A DNA stretch of 64,000 bases from an uncultured Bacteroidales bacterium (GCA_902802265.1 CADCLN010000002.1:103079-167078), one strand, 5' to 3'; shown: positions 37,566 to 45,406, counted from the stretch's first letter. Made by a program: numbers and translations. The notes: generated by a model from the sequence alone, not told the origin.

Positions 37566-37597
37566 CAAAGTTAGGGACTTTGTCCCTAATCTCCAAA
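37566..37597 (-). promoter_or_regulatory. Promoter of the HU-like genes
   Basis: On the reverse strand TTTG (37594-37597) and TAACTTTG (37566-37573) are separated by 20 bases, an exact Bacteroidetes -33/-7 promoter. The palindrome at 37571-37589 fills most of the spacer. Confidence 0.8.
37571..37589. promoter_or_regulatory. Perfect palindrome, likely operator
   Basis: TTAGGGAC-TTT-GTCCCTAA has 8-bp perfect arms and a 3-base centre. It lies between the -33 and -7 elements and overlaps three bases of the -7 element, where a bound dimer would block transcription. The binding protein is unknown; autoregulation by an HU-like product is one possibility. Confidence 0.6.
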
Positions 37598-37649
37598 TTT
37601 TTCAGCCAAAAACTTTCGACTGTTAACAAAATTTATACATTCACACCCT

Positions 37650-37685
37650 TTGTTACAGTTGTTACAGATGTTACAATTGTTACAG
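37650..37685 (-). repeat. 9-bp array TGTAACAAT-type x4, reverse orientation
   Basis: TTGTTACAG twice, ATGTTACAA and TTGTTACAG on the plus strand. The array reads toward the HU-like genes, mirroring the array at 37878 that reads toward the primase operon. Confidence 0.85.
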
Positions 37686-37803
37686 CGCGATTTCACACCC
37701 AGCCTGTTCGTTTTCCTCGTTTCGCCTGCACTTTCGGAGCGTTGTTGCCCGTATGAGGGAAAGTTGTCGGTTTACTTATAAGAAATTACTTACAGTATAT
37801 AAA

Positions 37804-37834
37804 TTCTTACTATACAAATTCTGGATAGTAAGAA
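37804..37834. repeat. AT-rich stretch with 10-bp inverted repeat
   Basis: TTCTTACTAT (37804-37813) and ATAGTAAGAA (37825-37834) are exact inverted copies 11 bases apart, within an AT-rich segment (about 37770-37855) that ends in a TATATATATATA run. It could be a protein-binding or DNA-unwinding site. Confidence 0.7.
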
Positions 37835-37877
37835 AATTTAATATATATATATAAACGCGCGCCACGTGAATGGCGGC

Positions 37878-37913
37878 TGTAACAATTGTAACAATTGTAA
37901 CAATCGTAACAAA
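37878..37913 (+). repeat. 9-bp array TGTAACAAT-type x4
   Basis: TGTAACAAT three times and CGTAACAAA. It lies between the AT-rich inverted repeat and the promoter of the rightward operon. Confidence 0.88.
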
Positions 37914-38013
37914 CTCGATACCCAAAAAGATTTAAAAAGCTAACAAAACGGGCAGTTTAGTCACCCCCCATAAAGATATGCCGCAATTTATACTTTTTTT
38001 GCAGTCTGCATTC

Positions 38014-38043
38014 TTTGTGATGTGGAGGAATGTTGTATCTTTG
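38014..38043 (+). promoter_or_regulatory. Promoter of the island operon
   Basis: TTTG at 38014-38017 and TATCTTTG at 38036-38043, 18 bases apart, fit the Bacteroidetes consensus. The first start codon is 30 bases past the -7 element. Confidence 0.7.
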
Positions 38044-38072
38044 CGGTGCATTTTTAGATGCATTAAAATATT

Positions 38073-38609
38073 ATGAACTGTTTTAACATCACACCACAAC
38101 AAAGTCTTAAGCTTTCCGAGTCAATGAAGAATGTTGGTAACCATCCCATCTTAGACATTATTGGCGGGACAATCACGGAAAACACTATGCGCGAAGTCGA
38201 AAGAATAATGCGCAGGGAAGAGCGGCAGCGTGCCAGGCGGAAGGTGGCTTCCCCCCAGCAGCGAAAGGACACAGTCGAGGAGATTTGTGTAGCCCTGGAG
38301 GATGAGAACGTCCTCCTGCGAGAGGAGCTTGAAGAAGCCAAAAGGGGACAGGAGCGATATGAGCAGCTCTGGACATATTTGATAGAAGGATACTTTTACG
38401 ACCCTCGGATGATGCAGGAGCTGCATAGGGCGGCATTGGCTGTGCATGACTATGAACGAGCGGCGCAGTTGAAGGCGAGTGTGGAGAATTACATGCGACC
38501 GCCCAATCAGACGATGAATGTATTCGGAACCAACAACGGGATGGCGGCGATGAACACGACGGGCGGCAATTATGCTTTCAACCAGAAAGGAGGTGCGACA
38601 TGGGGATAA
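38073..38609 (+). CDS. Unknown protein, charged coiled-coil region
   Basis: A 178-residue soluble protein that I do not recognise. Residues 40-110 are strongly charged and probably helical or coiled-coil (REVERIMRREERQRARRKVA, EDENVLLREELEEAKRGQER). A second helical segment with MMQELHRAALAVHDYERAAQ resembles a UVR-motif-like helical hairpin. The C-terminus is Asn/Gly-rich. It is the first gene of the rightward island operon and overlaps the next gene by 10 bases, so the two products are probably made together. Confidence 0.7.
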   Translation: MNCFNITPQQSLKLSESMKNVGNHPILDIIGGTITENTMREVERIMRREERQRARRKVASPQQRKDTVEEICVALEDENVLLREELEEAKRGQERYEQLWTYLIEGYFYDPRMMQELHRAALAVHDYERAAQLKASVENYMRPPNQTMNVFGTNNGMAAMNTTGGNYAFNQKGGATWG

Positions 38610-39106
38610 TTTTTCTACCTGGCAGCCAGAACTATGGCGTTGTGGCTGAGAGCATCACGGGCAGCACGATCAACACGGGCGGACAGGGTGTGACGGTGAG
38701 TCGGATGCCTGCGCCCCTGCGGGATGCGGAGTTCGGTCGCAGGTTGTACGAGTTGGTCAGGGGACTGGGGCTGATGGACGCGAGTATGCCGCTGGACGGG
38801 TTCCTGTATCAGATGAGCCTGTCGGACGCGATGCCCGCCGCGGGGTTGAAGCCCATTCCGTGGATAGGCACGAAGCAGCACTTGCGCGAAGTGTTGCAGG
38901 GGGTGTATGACTCTCAGCTTCGGTGTCAGTCGCTGACGATGGCGGCGGTGGAGCGGCAGGTGCTTGAGGTTTTTGTGGACAAGGACGGCAAGAAAATGTC
39001 GTTGGCGAAGCCCAAGCCTGTGCCTTCGAGGGAGTCGGATGCCATCAGCGATTTTTTTGCGACCCTCAGCGACCCTCCGACAAGTAGCGGATTTTCTGCG
39101 GAATAA
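38600..39106 (+). CDS. Unknown island protein
   Basis: A 168-residue soluble protein of unknown function. The N-terminus has alternating small and hydrophobic residues (MGIIFLPGSQNYGVVAESIT), the middle is helical (EFGRRLYELVRGLGLMDASM) and the tail is Pro/Ser-rich. The start at 38600 is supported by a very good Shine-Dalgarno (AAAGGAGGTG), rare in this phylum, and lies inside the last codons of the previous gene. A hairpin terminator follows 20 bases after the stop. Confidence 0.7.
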   Translation: MGIIFLPGSQNYGVVAESITGSTINTGGQGVTVSRMPAPLRDAEFGRRLYELVRGLGLMDASMPLDGFLYQMSLSDAMPAAGLKPIPWIGTKQHLREVLQGVYDSQLRCQSLTMAAVERQVLEVFVDKDGKKMSLAKPKPVPSRESDAISDFFATLSDPPTSSGFSAE

Positions 39107-39125
39107 CTGATTGAAGAATTTGTTG

Positions 39126-39156
39126 AGCGACCTCAAAAGGGTCGCTTTTCTTTTGT
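39126..39156 (+). terminator. Intrinsic terminator after the first two island genes
   Basis: AGCGACC (39126-39132) pairs with GGTCGCT (39140-39146) around a seven-base loop, followed by TTTCTTTTG. Confidence 0.75.
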
Positions 39157-39188
39157 GTTTTTATGCGGACGGTTTGCAGCGATGTCCG

Positions 39189-39196
39189 TACCTTTG
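39189..39196 (+). promoter_or_regulatory. -7 element for the primase-like operon
   Basis: TACCTTTG fits TAnnTTTG and lies 72 bases before the next start codon. No TTTG is found at the normal -33 distance. Confidence 0.45.
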
Positions 39197-39268
39197 CATC
39201 GCATTTCCAATAGTTGGGGTGCGGTGCAAGGTTTGTTTTTGCGCCTAACTTTTTAAATTAAAAAATTT

Positions 39269-39556
39269 ATGTCAAAAGTAGTAAAGGGCAGTGCCCTCAT
39301 CGACGACTACGGCGGCGTTACGTTCACGCCGTACGACAGCAACCCTGCGGAGAATACGCCGTGGACGGTGCTGGCAAGGGATTTGAACGGGAAGCTGCAG
39401 TGCAGCAAGAATAAGATTAACTTAGTGATCACTTTCAACCGCCCAGCCACGGTGCAGGATGCCATTGCGCTGCTGCAGCGCCAGTCGGCCAGCCTCGTCA
39501 GCGAATTGGTGAAGGTCAGTGTGCAGCGCCGGTATGAAAAAGTAGCGCAGAAATAG
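39269..39556 (+). CDS. Small unknown island protein
   Basis: A 95-residue soluble protein (MSKVVKGSALIDDYGGVTFT) with mixed strands then a helix (VQDAIALLQRQSASLVSELV). No family recognised. It stops two bases before the primase-like gene, so the two are almost certainly co-translated. It may be a cofactor of the primase-like protein; this is context only. Confidence 0.7.
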   Translation: MSKVVKGSALIDDYGGVTFTPYDSNPAENTPWTVLARDLNGKLQCSKNKINLVITFNRPATVQDAIALLQRQSASLVSELVKVSVQRRYEKVAQK

Positions 39557-39558
39557 TT

Positions 39559-41907
39559 ATGAAGTACAGTTATTTTTCTTCTGTTAAGAGCCGCCGGTGC
39601 AGGCAGGTGTCGGTGGCGGAGTTGGTGGAACTGATTGGGCAGGAGGGTCTGCGGGCAAAGTGCGATGCGATAGCCGCGGCTGTGGCCGAGGGCGACGGCG
39701 GCGAGGCGGACGCGCTGAAAGCGGAGCTGCCCGTGATAGTGCTGAACGAGCTGTACGCGCAGGGTGCGCCGAGGCTGCAGGGGACGGGCGACCCGACGGG
39801 GCTGGTGATGATTGACTACGACAATTGCCAGGACGAGGAGGCGCTGCAGGCGCTGCAGGCGGACGTGGTGAGGCTGGCGGTGTCGCATCCGGAGCTGAAG
39901 GACCTGATTGTGGCGGCTCATGTGTCGCCCAGGCGTCATGGTGTGCACGTGTGGTACAGGTGGATTGCGGGTTGCCGCACCATCAGGGAGTGTCATGCCA
40001 GGTTTGCCGAGTGGTCGGGTCTGCAGGGTTACGACGAGGGTTGCAATGACCGCAGCCGTTGCAGTTATCTGGTGGACGGGAGCCGTTTCTTTGTGCAGAA
40101 CTGGGACGCGATGGACCGCAACGAGGAGTATGCGCAGCGGCAGCGCGAGTCGATGGCGATGGCGGCGGAGGCGCCCTGTGCGGAGGAGGTTCAGCCGCAG
40201 GAGGCGGACGGCAGGGAGTGGCCTGCGGAGTATGCGGGTGTGCCTTACGACCTGATTGTGCAGGGGCTGACGCGGGTGTGTGCGCCGAAGTCGAAGCTGG
40301 CGGCGGACGGCAGTGTGATGGAGGGTGCGCGCGACAACACGTTCTTCAAGGTGGCGTGCTATCTGCGCTATCTGACGGATTGCGAGCCTCAGTGGGTTGC
40401 GAGTCTGGCTCCTGCCTGGGCGCGTGCGCTGGACGAGGGTAAGCCTGGGCGCGTGATGGAGTTGTGCCGGAATGCGTGCCGTAAGAGTCCGTCGTTTGCC
40501 CTGCCGAAGACGCTGAAGGCTGTGCTGGCGGAGCTGGGTGCCAGCGTGGGCGTGGCCGAAGCGGGCGGGGGGCAGGAGGGCCCTACGGAGAGCGAGGCGC
40601 GGGCTGAGTTGGCTCGGATTGACGAGGGTCAGCGTTTTCTGTTGTCGGTGCCGAAGGCGTTGCCGCCGATTTTCAAGGAGTATTGCGATGCGTTTCCGCC
40701 GGACTGGAAGCCGGCTGCGGTGCTGGCGTTGCTGCCGCTGCTGGGCACGATTGTGAGCCGTGCGCGGGCGCGCTATCTGGACGGTCGGCTGCACAGTCCG
40801 TCGTTCCAGATGGTGGTGGAGGCGAAGTTCGGTCGCGGCAAGAGCAACATCACGGACATGGCGCGCGTGATTCTGCGTCCGCTGGAGGAGTGCGACGCTG
40901 TGGGTAATGCGCAGCTGAATGCGTACAATGTGCTGGTGGAGCAGGCGAACAGTGCGAAGACGTTGCCGGCGAAGCCCGATGTGCTGGTGCGGAAGATTGT
41001 GGGCGACTTCACGGTGGCTGGTTTCGAGGAGGTGCTGGGCACGTCGAAGGGTCTGCACATCTGGTGCGGCACGAGCGAGATTGACGAGGTGAAGCGCATC
41101 TGGCCCATGGTGAGCTACATTGCGCGGAAGGCGTTTGACAATGATTTGTACGGGCGGTCGCTGCAGACGGCGCGCACGTTCAGGGGCGAGCGTCCGGTGT
41201 TCTGGAACACCCTGCTGTGCGGCACGCCGCGGGCGGTGGCTCGTTGCTATCCAGACCCCGAGGACGGTCTGGTCAGCCGCACGGTGTTTTTCAAGCATCA
41301 GGTGGACGACGGGCAGATGCCCTCGGTGAAGATGGCGCAGCGCACGCGCGACAGGATAGGGCGCGAGGTGGCTCGGCTGCATGCGTTGTATTGCTGCGAC
41401 GAGTCGGGTGTGCCTGTGCCCGAGCAGGAGATTGCGCTGGAGTGGGTGAACCGCGACCTGAACCAGTGGCTGCAGGAGCAGTATGACCTGAGTGTGCGCA
41501 CGGGCAACGAGAGCCGCGACAGTTTCCGCCGCCGCGATGCGGTCATCGGGTTCCGCGCGGCGCTGGTGGCCATGGCGGTGTATCGCGGTCTGGGGCTGAA
41601 GGTGGGTGCGCAGGAGCGCAAGATTGTGAAGGGTTTTGCGCGCTGGGTGGCTGGCTATTCGCTGGAGATGCACGTGATGAAGTTTGGGCGCGAGCTGAAC
41701 AAGATTGCGGCGGACGACGATGCGGATGTGTGTGCAGCCCCGTATGCCGAGGTGTTGCCGCAGCTGCCCGATTCGTTCACCATCCGCGAGGCTTACAGGG
41801 TGTTCGGGGCGATGTCGCCAGGTACGGTGCGCACGATGCTCTCGCGGCTGGTGGGGCGCGGACTGCTCGATCCGGTGGAGAGAGGTGTTTATACGAAGAA
41901 GAAGTGA
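39559..41907 (+). CDS. Primase-polymerase-like (BT4734/VirE N-terminal) plus DUF3987 helicase-like protein
   Basis: A 782-residue protein. The N-terminal third has the three signatures of archaeo-eukaryotic primases: IDYDN (D86, D88), SPRRHGVHVWYR (H127, H130) and a later YLVDGSRF (D173). This fits the BT4734-like/VirE N-terminal family. From about residue 365 (ALPPIFKEYCDAFPPDWKPA) a DUF3987-type domain begins, with a P-loop-like EAKFGRGKSN (G425-S429). The end looks like a winged helix (PGTVRTMLSRLVGRGLLDP). A DNA-priming and unwinding role is inferred. The gene is GC-rich with G-ending codons, unlike the C-ending codons of the xylan operon to its left. Confidence 0.8.
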   Translation: MKYSYFSSVKSRRCRQVSVAELVELIGQEGLRAKCDAIAAAVAEGDGGEADALKAELPVIVLNELYAQGAPRLQGTGDPTGLVMIDYDNCQDEEALQALQADVVRLAVSHPELKDLIVAAHVSPRRHGVHVWYRWIAGCRTIRECHARFAEWSGLQGYDEGCNDRSRCSYLVDGSRFFVQNWDAMDRNEEYAQRQRESMAMAAEAPCAEEVQPQEADGREWPAEYAGVPYDLIVQGLTRVCAPKSKLAADGSVMEGARDNTFFKVACYLRYLTDCEPQWVASLAPAWARALDEGKPGRVMELCRNACRKSPSFALPKTLKAVLAELGASVGVAEAGGGQEGPTESEARAELARIDEGQRFLLSVPKALPPIFKEYCDAFPPDWKPAAVLALLPLLGTIVSRARARYLDGRLHSPSFQMVVEAKFGRGKSNITDMARVILRPLEECDAVGNAQLNAYNVLVEQANSAKTLPAKPDVLVRKIVGDFTVAGFEEVLGTSKGLHIWCGTSEIDEVKRIWPMVSYIARKAFDNDLYGRSLQTARTFRGERPVFWNTLLCGTPRAVARCYPDPEDGLVSRTVFFKHQVDDGQMPSVKMAQRTRDRIGREVARLHALYCCDESGVPVPEQEIALEWVNRDLNQWLQEQYDLSVRTGNESRDSFRRRDAVIGFRAALVAMAVYRGLGLKVGAQERKIVKGFARWVAGYSLEMHVMKFGRELNKIAADDDADVCAAPYAEVLPQLPDSFTIREAYRVFGAMSPGTVRTMLSRLVGRGLLDPVERGVYTKKK

Positions 41908-41922
41908 CTTTTCGCAGATTAC

Positions 41923-42020
41923 TCGAATTTTTTAAGACTACGGATTTTTTAAGACTACGAATTTGACGAATTTGACGAATTTTTTAAGACTACGAATTTG
42001 ACGAATTTGGAGAATCACAG
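41923..42020 (+). repeat. GAATTTGAC repeat block with AAGACTACGAATTTG modules
   Basis: Three AAGACTACG modules, each preceded by a run of six T, are interleaved with 9-bp GAATTTGAC units. The same ACTACGAATTTGAC string stands at 33920-33933 before the GH10-CE1 gene. Confidence 0.85.
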
Positions 42021-42038
42021 ATTGTTTAAATTAAAATT

Positions 42039-42332
42039 ATGGAAGTTATTGGTATTATCAGGCAGGTGCTGGAGGTTAAGAGCGGCAGCTCGCCGAAGGG
42101 AGATTACTATGTTCAGCCCATCGTGGTGGAGCTGGAGGAGAGTTTTAATCGTGTGGACGGCAGCCAGGGTGTGACGCGCCATTCGCTGCTGGTGGACATC
42201 ACGGGCAGGCAGGCAAGGAATTTCAGCCTGGGCGTGGGCACGAAGGTGCGCATGAATGTGTTTTTCCACTGCAAGGAGTGGAATGGCAAGTGGTTTCAGA
42301 GTGTGTCGTGTGGCATGATTTATGTGGTGTAA
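42039..42332 (+). CDS. DUF3127-like OB-fold protein, candidate single-strand DNA binder
   Basis: A 97-residue protein. The N-terminus MEVIGIIRQVLEVKSGSSPK, the central YYVQPIVVELEE, and VGTKVRMNVFFHCKEWNGKW near the end follow the pattern of DUF3127, a short Bacteroidetes family of predicted single-strand-binding-like OB folds. Next to a primase-like gene, an SSB-type role is reasonable. The assignment is by eye and unproven. Confidence 0.7.
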   Translation: MEVIGIIRQVLEVKSGSSPKGDYYVQPIVVELEESFNRVDGSQGVTRHSLLVDITGRQARNFSLGVGTKVRMNVFFHCKEWNGKWFQSVSCGMIYVV

Positions 42333-42353
42333 AAATAGATGGGAGGACACAAT

Positions 42354-42851
42354 ATGGAACAGTATAGATTTTCTTTGCTGATGGAGACGGAGTGGGCCGA
42401 CTGCTGGACGGGCGGGCTCTATGTGGAACGCACGGGCGGAGAGCGCAGGCAGCTGGCGCAGGTGATGGTGCGGAAGGGGTTTGCCCTGTTGCCGCATGGC
42501 AGGGACGTGAGGGAGTTTCGGGGCGACTGGCGGCTGGAGGTGGGCGGCAGCGGTGTGGCGGCGCGTTTGCTGGCCGGCAGGCAGCGGGTGGATGTGGTGT
42601 GGCACGCGGGGCGGCGGATGCCCCACACGCGGGAGCGGGCGCTGTTTGTGCTGGTGCCTGGGGGGATGGGTCAGGCGGAGTGTGGGCAGCGGTTCCGTCG
42701 GCAGATGGAGCAGGTGCAGCTCTGGTGCGGCGGCAGGCTGGTGTGTGTGGTGGAGTGGCAGGTGGCGGAGTGCCGCGCGCAGCAGGCGTATTTCGAGCCT
42801 GTGTCGGACCGCCCGAGCGACCCCTTCGAGGACTGGCCGGAGGAGTTGTGA
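42354..42851 (+). CDS. Unknown island protein
   Basis: A 165-residue protein I do not recognise. It starts MEQYRFSLLMETEWADCWTG, is rich in Trp, Arg and Cys and probably mostly beta (VARLLAGRQRVDVVWHAGRR). An ATG exists at 42339, but a GGGAGG Shine-Dalgarno at 42341-42346 supports 42354. It ends with an acidic tail (DPFEDWPEEL), reminiscent of acidic tips of SSB-type proteins, but this may be chance. Last gene of the island. Confidence 0.65.
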   Translation: MEQYRFSLLMETEWADCWTGGLYVERTGGERRQLAQVMVRKGFALLPHGRDVREFRGDWRLEVGGSGVAARLLAGRQRVDVVWHAGRRMPHTRERALFVLVPGGMGQAECGQRFRRQMEQVQLWCGGRLVCVVEWQVAECRAQQAYFEPVSDRPSDPFEDWPEEL

Positions 42852-42863
42852 CGCGGCGGCGGT

Positions 42864-42908
42864 TTGTTACAATTGTTACAATTGTTACAATTGTTACAGT
42901 TGTTACAG
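42864..42908 (-). repeat. 9-bp array TTGTTACAA x5
   Basis: TTGTTACAA three times and TTGTTACAG twice, the reverse complement of the TGTAACAAT family. It marks the right edge of the island. Confidence 0.9.
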
Positions 42909-42961
42909 GGCTTGTTTAGGGGCTTTGCGGCGTGTATGGTACATATTTGAAAGTTTTGGTT

Positions 42962-42994
42962 ACGGCATCTGTAGGGGTGCCGTTTCTTTTTTTG
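42962..42994 (+). terminator. Intrinsic terminator at the island's right edge
   Basis: ACGGCATC (42962-42969) pairs with GGTGCCGT (42976-42983) with one wobble pair, followed by TTCTTTTTTT. It should stop island transcription just before the GH115 promoter. Confidence 0.75.
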
Positions 42995-43002
42995 TAACTT
43001 TG
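42995..43002 (+). promoter_or_regulatory. -7 element directly before the GH115 start codon
   Basis: TAACTTTG matches the consensus exactly. The GH115 ATG is only five bases further, so the transcript would start at or next to the start codon. No -33 TTTG is seen, so an activator may be needed. Confidence 0.6.
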
Positions 43003-43006
43003 CGGC

Positions 43007-45367
43007 ATGAAAAGACTGTATTTTATATTTGCGCTGGTGTGGCTGTGTGTTGCAGGCGCGCGTGCGGTGGATTTGATGCGCTGCCAGATTGTGGTGCCCC
43101 AGGGTCAGCCGGCGCTGGTCGGGAAGATGGCTGGGGTGCTGCGCGACGACATCGCGCGGGTGACGGATGTGCGCCCCGAGGTGGTGCAGACGGAGCGGCA
43201 GGATGTGCCCCGCGTGGTGCTGCGTGTGGGCGGACTGGCGGGCTGGGAGCGTTTCCGCATCACGACGGAGGCGGACCGCCTGCTGATTGAGGGCAGCGAC
43301 GCGAGGGGACTGGCTTACGGTGTGCTGCACGTGAGTGAACGCATCGGCGTGAATCCGTGGTACTGGTGGGCGGATGTGCCTGTGGTGAAGCAGAAGCGTC
43401 TGGACTATAAGGAGAATTTCACGTCGAAGCAGCCGAGCGTGAAGTATCGCGGTTTCTTCATCAACGATGAGGACTGGGGTCTGAAGACGTGGGCTGCACG
43501 GAACTTCGAGAAGGATTTGCAGGATATTGGCCCGAAGACGTATGACAAGGTGTGCGAGTTGATTTTGCGTCTGAAGGGGAACATGGTGGCTCCGGCGATG
43601 CACTCGTGCACGGGGGCTTTCTACAGCCATCCCGAAAGTCAGCGCGTGGCGGCGGAGTGGGGCATCATGATTACGACCAGCCACTGCGAGCCGCTGCTGT
43701 TCAACAATGCGTCGGAGTGGGAGTGGCAGAAGGAGCGCGACGGGGAGTGGAACTACCTGACGAACAGGGAGACTATCTGGCGGAAGCTGGACCGGCGCAT
43801 TGCCGAGACGGCTCAGTTTGACAATATCTACACGGTGGGTATGCGCGGCCTGCACGACGAGGCCATGAAGGGTTCGACCGACCCGCGCGTGAGGGCTCAG
43901 ACGCTGGAACGGGTGTTTGCCGACCAGCGCGAGATTCTGCAGCGGCACAAGGGACAGCCTGCGGGGCAGATTCCGCAGATTTTCGTGCCCTACAAGGAGA
44001 CGCTCGACATCTACGATGCGGGGCTGCGTGTGCCGGAGGATGTGACCCTGGTGTGGCCCGACGACAATTACGGCTACATGAAGCGTGTGAGCAACGCGGC
44101 GGAGCAAGCCCGCAGGGGCGGCAGCGGGGTGTATTACCACCTGAGTTATCTGGGCACGCCGCACGATAACCTGTGGATTCAGACGACGGCTCCCGTCCTG
44201 ATGTACGAGGAACTGCTGAAGGCTTACGAGGCTGGGGCTGACCGCTACTGGCTGCTGAACGTGGGCGACATCAAGCCGATGGAACTGGGTGTGCAGCTGT
44301 TTTTCGACATGGCGTGGGATTTCGGCACGTTCAACGAGGAAACTGTAAACCGCTATCAGGCTGCGTGGCTGGCGGGTGTCTTTGGCAAGGGCTACAGGCA
44401 GGATTTCCAGCAGGTGCTCGACACGTACTACCGCCTGGCGTGGCAGCGAAAGCCAGAGTTCATGGGCTACGAAATGGAGTGGGACAGCGAGGAGAATAAT
44501 CGGCTGCACGACACGGATTTTTCTTTCGCGACGGGTGCGGCGCAGCAGCGGCTGGCTGACTATCAGCGCATCAGCGACCAGTGTGAACGCATTGCCCGCC
44601 AGTTGCCCGAGGCGTTGCGTCCTGCCTTCTTCGAACTGCTGGGCTACAGCGTGAAGTCGGCTTACCAGATGAACCGCAAGTTTCTCATGGCTCAGCGTAA
44701 CCACGAGACGGGCAGCCTGGAGGCAGCCGGACAGGTGAAGGCGGCAGCGGACAGCATACAGACGCTGCTCGGGGAGTATAACTCGCTGCTCGGCGGCAAG
44801 TGGCAGGGCATGATTTCCGAAGTGCCGCCAGGCTTTTGTGCCAAGTATCAGCTGGTGCCCGAACTGGTGACCATGCCGACGACAAGATTCCGTTTGCCTG
44901 AGCTTCAGCGCAGGACGGAGTTTGCCCATCGGATTGACTTGCGGAAGGTGAAAACGGGTGCTCCGTTCAGGAAATTGGAAGGTATCGGTACGGACTGGGT
45001 TTGTCTGCAACTGGGCAAGCCGCACGACGCGGTGCAGGATGCAGGCAGTCTGTCGTCGCAGCATCTGGACATGATGTTTGACTGCGAGGCAGGTCGTGAC
45101 AGCGTGACACTGTGCATCAGTTGTGTGCCGTTCTGGCCGGTGAGCAAGGATCGGAGCAACCGGCTGGGCGTGAGCGTGGACGGCTGTCGGTCTGTGGTGC
45201 TGGAGAACCGGATTGAGGAGTGGTCGTGGCCGTGGAAGCTGCAGGTGCTGGAGAATAGGAAGGACTTTGTGGTGAGGCTTCCGCTTTCGGGCAAGGGGCG
45301 CAGGCACAGGCTTTCGCTCATCGTCGGCGACCCAGGACAGATGGTACAACGGATTAGTTATCAATGA
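43007..45367 (+). CDS. GH115 alpha-glucuronidase, secreted
   Basis: A 786-residue protein with signal peptide MKRLYFIFALVWLCVAGARA. GH115 features include GVNPWYWWADVPV, KYRGFFINDEDWGLKTWA, GTPHDNLWIQTTAPVLMYEE and LNVGDIKPMELGVQLFFDMA. These enzymes remove 4-O-methyl-glucuronic acid from internal positions of xylan, which complements the GH67 of this cluster that acts on chain ends. The C-terminal sandwich is shorter than in many relatives. It is separated from the xylan operon by the island. Confidence 0.93.
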   Translation: MKRLYFIFALVWLCVAGARAVDLMRCQIVVPQGQPALVGKMAGVLRDDIARVTDVRPEVVQTERQDVPRVVLRVGGLAGWERFRITTEADRLLIEGSDARGLAYGVLHVSERIGVNPWYWWADVPVVKQKRLDYKENFTSKQPSVKYRGFFINDEDWGLKTWAARNFEKDLQDIGPKTYDKVCELILRLKGNMVAPAMHSCTGAFYSHPESQRVAAEWGIMITTSHCEPLLFNNASEWEWQKERDGEWNYLTNRETIWRKLDRRIAETAQFDNIYTVGMRGLHDEAMKGSTDPRVRAQTLERVFADQREILQRHKGQPAGQIPQIFVPYKETLDIYDAGLRVPEDVTLVWPDDNYGYMKRVSNAAEQARRGGSGVYYHLSYLGTPHDNLWIQTTAPVLMYEELLKAYEAGADRYWLLNVGDIKPMELGVQLFFDMAWDFGTFNEETVNRYQAAWLAGVFGKGYRQDFQQVLDTYYRLAWQRKPEFMGYEMEWDSEENNRLHDTDFSFATGAAQQRLADYQRISDQCERIARQLPEALRPAFFELLGYSVKSAYQMNRKFLMAQRNHETGSLEAAGQVKAAADSIQTLLGEYNSLLGGKWQGMISEVPPGFCAKYQLVPELVTMPTTRFRLPELQRRTEFAHRIDLRKVKTGAPFRKLEGIGTDWVCLQLGKPHDAVQDAGSLSSQHLDMMFDCEAGRDSVTLCISCVPFWPVSKDRSNRLGVSVDGCRSVVLENRIEEWSWPWKLQVLENRKDFVVRLPLSGKGRRHRLSLIVGDPGQMVQRISYQ

Positions 45368-45406
45368 AAAAAATTTTTTAATCACTTAAATAAAATAAAA
45401 ACAACA

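Noticed and set aside
37453-37629. Longer start for HU-like protein 2
   Set aside because: It would cover the promoter, the palindrome and the Shine-Dalgarno site, and the added residues do not match the paralogue.
37640-37920. The region as the chromosomal replication origin
   Set aside because: No dnaA or typical origin neighbours, no DnaA-box cluster (TTATCCACA), and strand composition is patchy across the rest of the window.
42864-42908. The 9-bp arrays as CRISPR arrays
   Set aside because: The units are directly adjacent, with no spacers, and much shorter than CRISPR repeats.
36223-42994. The island as a prophage or conjugative transposon
   Set aside because: No integrase, portal, capsid, tail, lysis, relaxase or transfer gene is present, and no clear attachment-site duplication was found.
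42671-45385. A 904-codon reverse-strand frame opposite GH115, and similar long frames opposite other GC-rich genes (28999-31488, 39307-41673)
   Set aside because: They mirror strongly biased codons of real genes on the forward strand and show no family features or start signals.
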